Origin: Planctomycetota bacterium
Lineage (GTDB): Bacteria > Planctomycetota > UBA1135
DNA length: 64,000 nucleotides
Direction: 5' to 3'
Assembly (NCBI GenBank): GCA_004295085.1
Contig: SHNF01000002.1
Location: 620,001 to 684,000, forward strand
Shown here piece after piece: positions 62,168 through 64,000 of the stretch (its first letter is position 1; every line of letters begins with the position of its first letter). The notes beneath the pieces were generated by a model. That model made no database searches and had not been told where the DNA came from. It worked only from the letters and a program-made list of their open reading frames with translations. The translations under genes and the position numbers were made by a program.

Positions 62168-63346
62168 TCAGTCGCGGAAGTCGCTGTCGCCCTGGGTGTA
62201 GTGCCAGTTCGCGGGATCGCGCAGCGTCATCATCTGCTCGATCACCTGCGCGGTGAGCCGCGCCTGGCGCGGCGGCGCGGCCATTACCCGGTCGCGCGGC
62301 TCGCGGCTGGACGGCTTGAAGCCGGAAAGCCGGCGCAGAGCCTGCTCTTGCGGCCCGTCCGGCATCACGGAGAAGAACAGGAACTCACAGCCGTCGCTCC
62401 GCGCCTCGCTGGCCGCAGACCGCAGCAGCGCCGCCGCAACGGCGGGGTCGCGGCCGTCAAGGATGTCCAGAACCGTGGCGCGGCGTACGCCATCGTGCTC
62501 CCACACGCGCCAGACGATGAACGCGGCCGGCCCCTTCGGATCGCGTGCGAGCAGCGCCCGGTGGCGCCCTACCGGGCAGCGGGCGTAGCGCCAGGTGAGA
62601 TAAGCCGAGTTCCGGCGCAGGAGCGCCGCATGGCGCCCGCGCAGGCGCTCCCACGCCGCATCGAACTCGGGACCGAAGCCCTCGCGCGGCTCGATGACGC
62701 CGGAGAACCCAAGGCGCCACGCCGAGGTCAAGGGCCTGAGCAGGCGGTCGGCGGCGCGGCCAAGGGCGTGGCCGGCACTGCCCGCGCGCGCGCGCAACGC
62801 CGGCGCCAGGCTCAGGCGCCTTTCCCACGGCTGCAGGGTGAAGAGCACGCAGTAGCCGAACCAGCGCGTTCCGATCTTGACGGCTTCGTCGTTGGTCTGG
62901 CCGCCATAGCCAAGAACGCAACCGCGATCCCGTCCCACCTGGACCGCGGCGGCGAACGCGGCGCGGATCATGTGGCCGCCGGAGCGGACCGCCGGATGCA
63001 CCGCCGTCTCGGCGACCTGCAGGCACAAGGCGTCGGCGCCGTTGACCTGGAAGACGTGCGGGAGGATCACGTAGACCGCCAGCACGCGGCCGTCGCTCTC
63101 GCTCACCACCACCGTGCCCGCAGCGGGCCCGTCCGGGTTGTCCCAATACTTCCAGTCAAGGTCCGCCAGCGCGCGGTTGCGCTGGAACACCAGGTTGAAC
63201 AGCGCGTTCACCGCCGGCGAGTGCCTGCGCTCCAATACCTCGGCGCGCGCTCCAGCGATACCGGGAGCGCGCAGCTCAGGCAGGTACCAGGCCTTGAGCT
63301 CTTCTGGTTCAATGATCCCAGCGGATTCACTCACGGGGGGTAGCAA
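62168..63346 (-). CDS. GNAT-family acetyltransferase
   Basis: A 392-residue protein with two GNAT-like halves. The N-terminal part has VLERRHSPAVNALFNLVFQR, VVVSESDGRVLAVYVILP and ETAVHPAVRSGGHMIRAAFA, the acetyl-CoA binding pattern. The C-terminal part has FIVWRVWEHDGVRRATVLDI and the ending WHYTQGDSDF. That end is often seen in acyltransferases linked to exopolysaccharide gene clusters (from memory). TTG start as listed; a GTG four codons in (63334) is an alternative. The substrate is unknown. It is convergent with the M28 gene and divergent from the sulfatase-like gene. Confidence 0.7.
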   Translation of the reverse strand: MLPPVSESAGIIEPEELKAWYLPELRAPGIAGARAEVLERRHSPAVNALFNLVFQRNRALADLDWKYWDNPDGPAAGTVVVSESDGRVLAVYVILPHVFQVNGADALCLQVAETAVHPAVRSGGHMIRAAFAAAVQVGRDRGCVLGYGGQTNDEAVKIGTRWFGYCVLFTLQPWERRLSLAPALRARAGSAGHALGRAADRLLRPLTSAWRLGFSGVIEPREGFGPEFDAAWERLRGRHAALLRRNSAYLTWRYARCPVGRHRALLARDPKGPAAFIVWRVWEHDGVRRATVLDILDGRDPAVAAALLRSAASEARSDGCEFLFFSVMPDGPQEQALRRLSGFKPSSREPRDRVMAAPPRQARLTAQVIEQMMTLRDPANWHYTQGDSDFRD

Positions 63347-63394
63347 ACCTCGGGAGCGCTTTTCATCCTAGCCCGGCGCACGCGCTGTTCGGGC

Positions 63395-63400
63395 TATACT
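63395..63400 (+). promoter_or_regulatory. Candidate -10 element TATACT
   Basis: TATACT preceded by GGGC ends ten bases before the ATG at 63411. Five of six bases match the consensus and the leader would be very short. No -35 box. Confidence 0.4.
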
Positions 63401-63410
63401 CGCCCGGTTC

Positions 63411-64000
63411 ATGCGGCGAGCGGTCCTGTTTTTCCTGGCGGCCCTGGCCTACGCCTCCGGACTGGCCGGTCTGTGGCGCTACGGCCGCATGAGCCTGCAG
63501 AATCGCTGGCCGCAGCAGGGCGACGGCGTGCTGTTCTGGCTGCAGTGGGCCAACGATCCCGGCTCGCGCCGCATCGCGATGGCTGCGGTCCTGGCACTGG
63601 CCGTCCTGGCCGTGTCCGGGTGGGCGGCCCGCAGCGGCTGGCGCTGGCTGCGCCCGGCTGCCTGGGCGGTGCGCATTGGCGGCCATCCGGCGGTTGCCGG
63701 CGCTGGTGTTCTGCTGGCCCTGGCCCCGCACGCGGTGGCGCCGCTGGTGCGGCCGGACGCCTCCGGCAAGCCGAGCGTGGTGTTCATCCTGCTGGACACC
63801 CTGCGCCTGGACTACACCGGCTGGGGCGGCAGCCCGTTTCCGGGAATCACCCCGCGCCTGGATGCCCTCGCGGCCAACGGGGCCGCCTTCACCCAGGCCA
63901 TCTCGCAGGCGTCATGGACCAAGCCGGCGGTGGCGACGATGCTGACCGGCCTGACGCCCAGCCGGCACCTGGCGGTAGGCAGGCCCAATCTCGGCTACTA
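63411..64000 (+). CDS. Membrane sulfatase-like protein, N-terminal part (3' end outside window)
   Basis: The visible 196 residues begin with MRRAVLFFLAALAYASGLAG and two further hydrophobic helices (MAAVLALAVLAVSGWAA; AVAGAGVLLALAPHAVAPLV). They then enter a sulfatase/alkaline-phosphatase fold: PSVVFILLDTLRLDYTGWGG supplies the first metal-binding Asp. At the nucleophile position ASWTKPAVATMLTGL stands where type I sulfatases have C/S-x-P-x-R. There is thus no formylglycine cysteine, and a Thr is the likely nucleophile, as in phosphoethanolamine or phosphoglycerol transferases. The frame is open to the window's end. Confidence 0.75.
   Translation, partial: MRRAVLFFLAALAYASGLAGLWRYGRMSLQNRWPQQGDGVLFWLQWANDPGSRRIAMAAVLALAVLAVSGWAARSGWRWLRPAAWAVRIGGHPAVAGAGVLLALAPHAVAPLVRPDASGKPSVVFILLDTLRLDYTGWGGSPFPGITPRLDALAANGAAFTQAISQASWTKPAVATMLTGLTPSRHLAVGRPNLGY

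Overview
The window is GC-rich chromosomal DNA from a heterotrophic bacterium that I place in the Planctomycetota. The strongest evidence is the three-gene set at 11316-17922. It consists of a PSCyt1/DUF1549/DUF1553 protein, a Tat-exported DUF1501 protein and a membrane/cytochrome/YHS protein, a combination typical of that phylum. Further support comes from the many secreted FG-GAP/VCBS, sialidase-like, TIG and collagen-like proteins, frequent GTG starts, and weak or absent Shine-Dalgarno sequences. I see no rRNA or tRNA gene, no CRISPR array, no insertion sequence and no phage, so this reads as ordinary chromosome rather than a mobile island.

Layout. 1-9.5 kb: the end of a chromate transporter, a PPK2 polyphosphate kinase overlapping a PHP metallohydrolase, an RMD1-like protein with a DUF2071 protein, a sialidase-like protein with a gene of unknown function, and an HTH regulator coupled to an SRPBCC protein. 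9.6-22 kb: secreted repeat proteins around the planctomycete cytochrome operon. 22-27.5 kb: a lipA-led 2-oxoacid dehydrogenase operon with two different E1-alpha genes, one E1-beta and one E2. 27.6-38.5 kb: an SRPBCC protein and two unknown proteins, a sigma-70 factor with a cysteine-rich insert, mutS, a four-gene lipoprotein operon ending in an LpoB-like protein, an acyl-CoA dehydrogenase and DoxX. 38.6-41.5 kb: two tandem secreted paralogues and a Tat-exported superoxide dismutase. 41.5-46.6 kb: a small membrane protein, a large protein with two CHAT-like domains, and an EgtB-like iron enzyme. 46.5-55.6 kb: a secreted hydrolase, an operon for a TIG protein and a collagen-like/S74 fibre protein, a lipid kinase, and an FG-GAP protein with an extraordinary Trp/Cys-rich segment. 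55.6-64 kb: two tandem clan GH-A-like glycosidases, an M28 peptidase, a GNAT enzyme and the start of a sulfatase-like membrane protein.

How genes work together. LipA inserts the lipoyl cofactor that the adjacent E2 subunit needs. The PSD1-type cytochrome proteins probably work together at the cell surface. The 34-36.8 kb lipoproteins resemble the ycfL-lpoB neighbourhood that controls peptidoglycan synthesis in Gammaproteobacteria. Five secreted proteins appear to share a C-terminal module of about 100 residues, which points to a common export or surface-attachment route.

Best candidates for something new: the twin-CHAT protein with its small membrane neighbour, the Trp/Cys-rich FG-GAP protein with helically phased direct repeats upstream, the collagen/S74 fibre operon, the sigma factor with a zinc-ribbon-like insert, and the E1-alpha duplication. 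All functions are inferred from reading the sequence; no database search was run.
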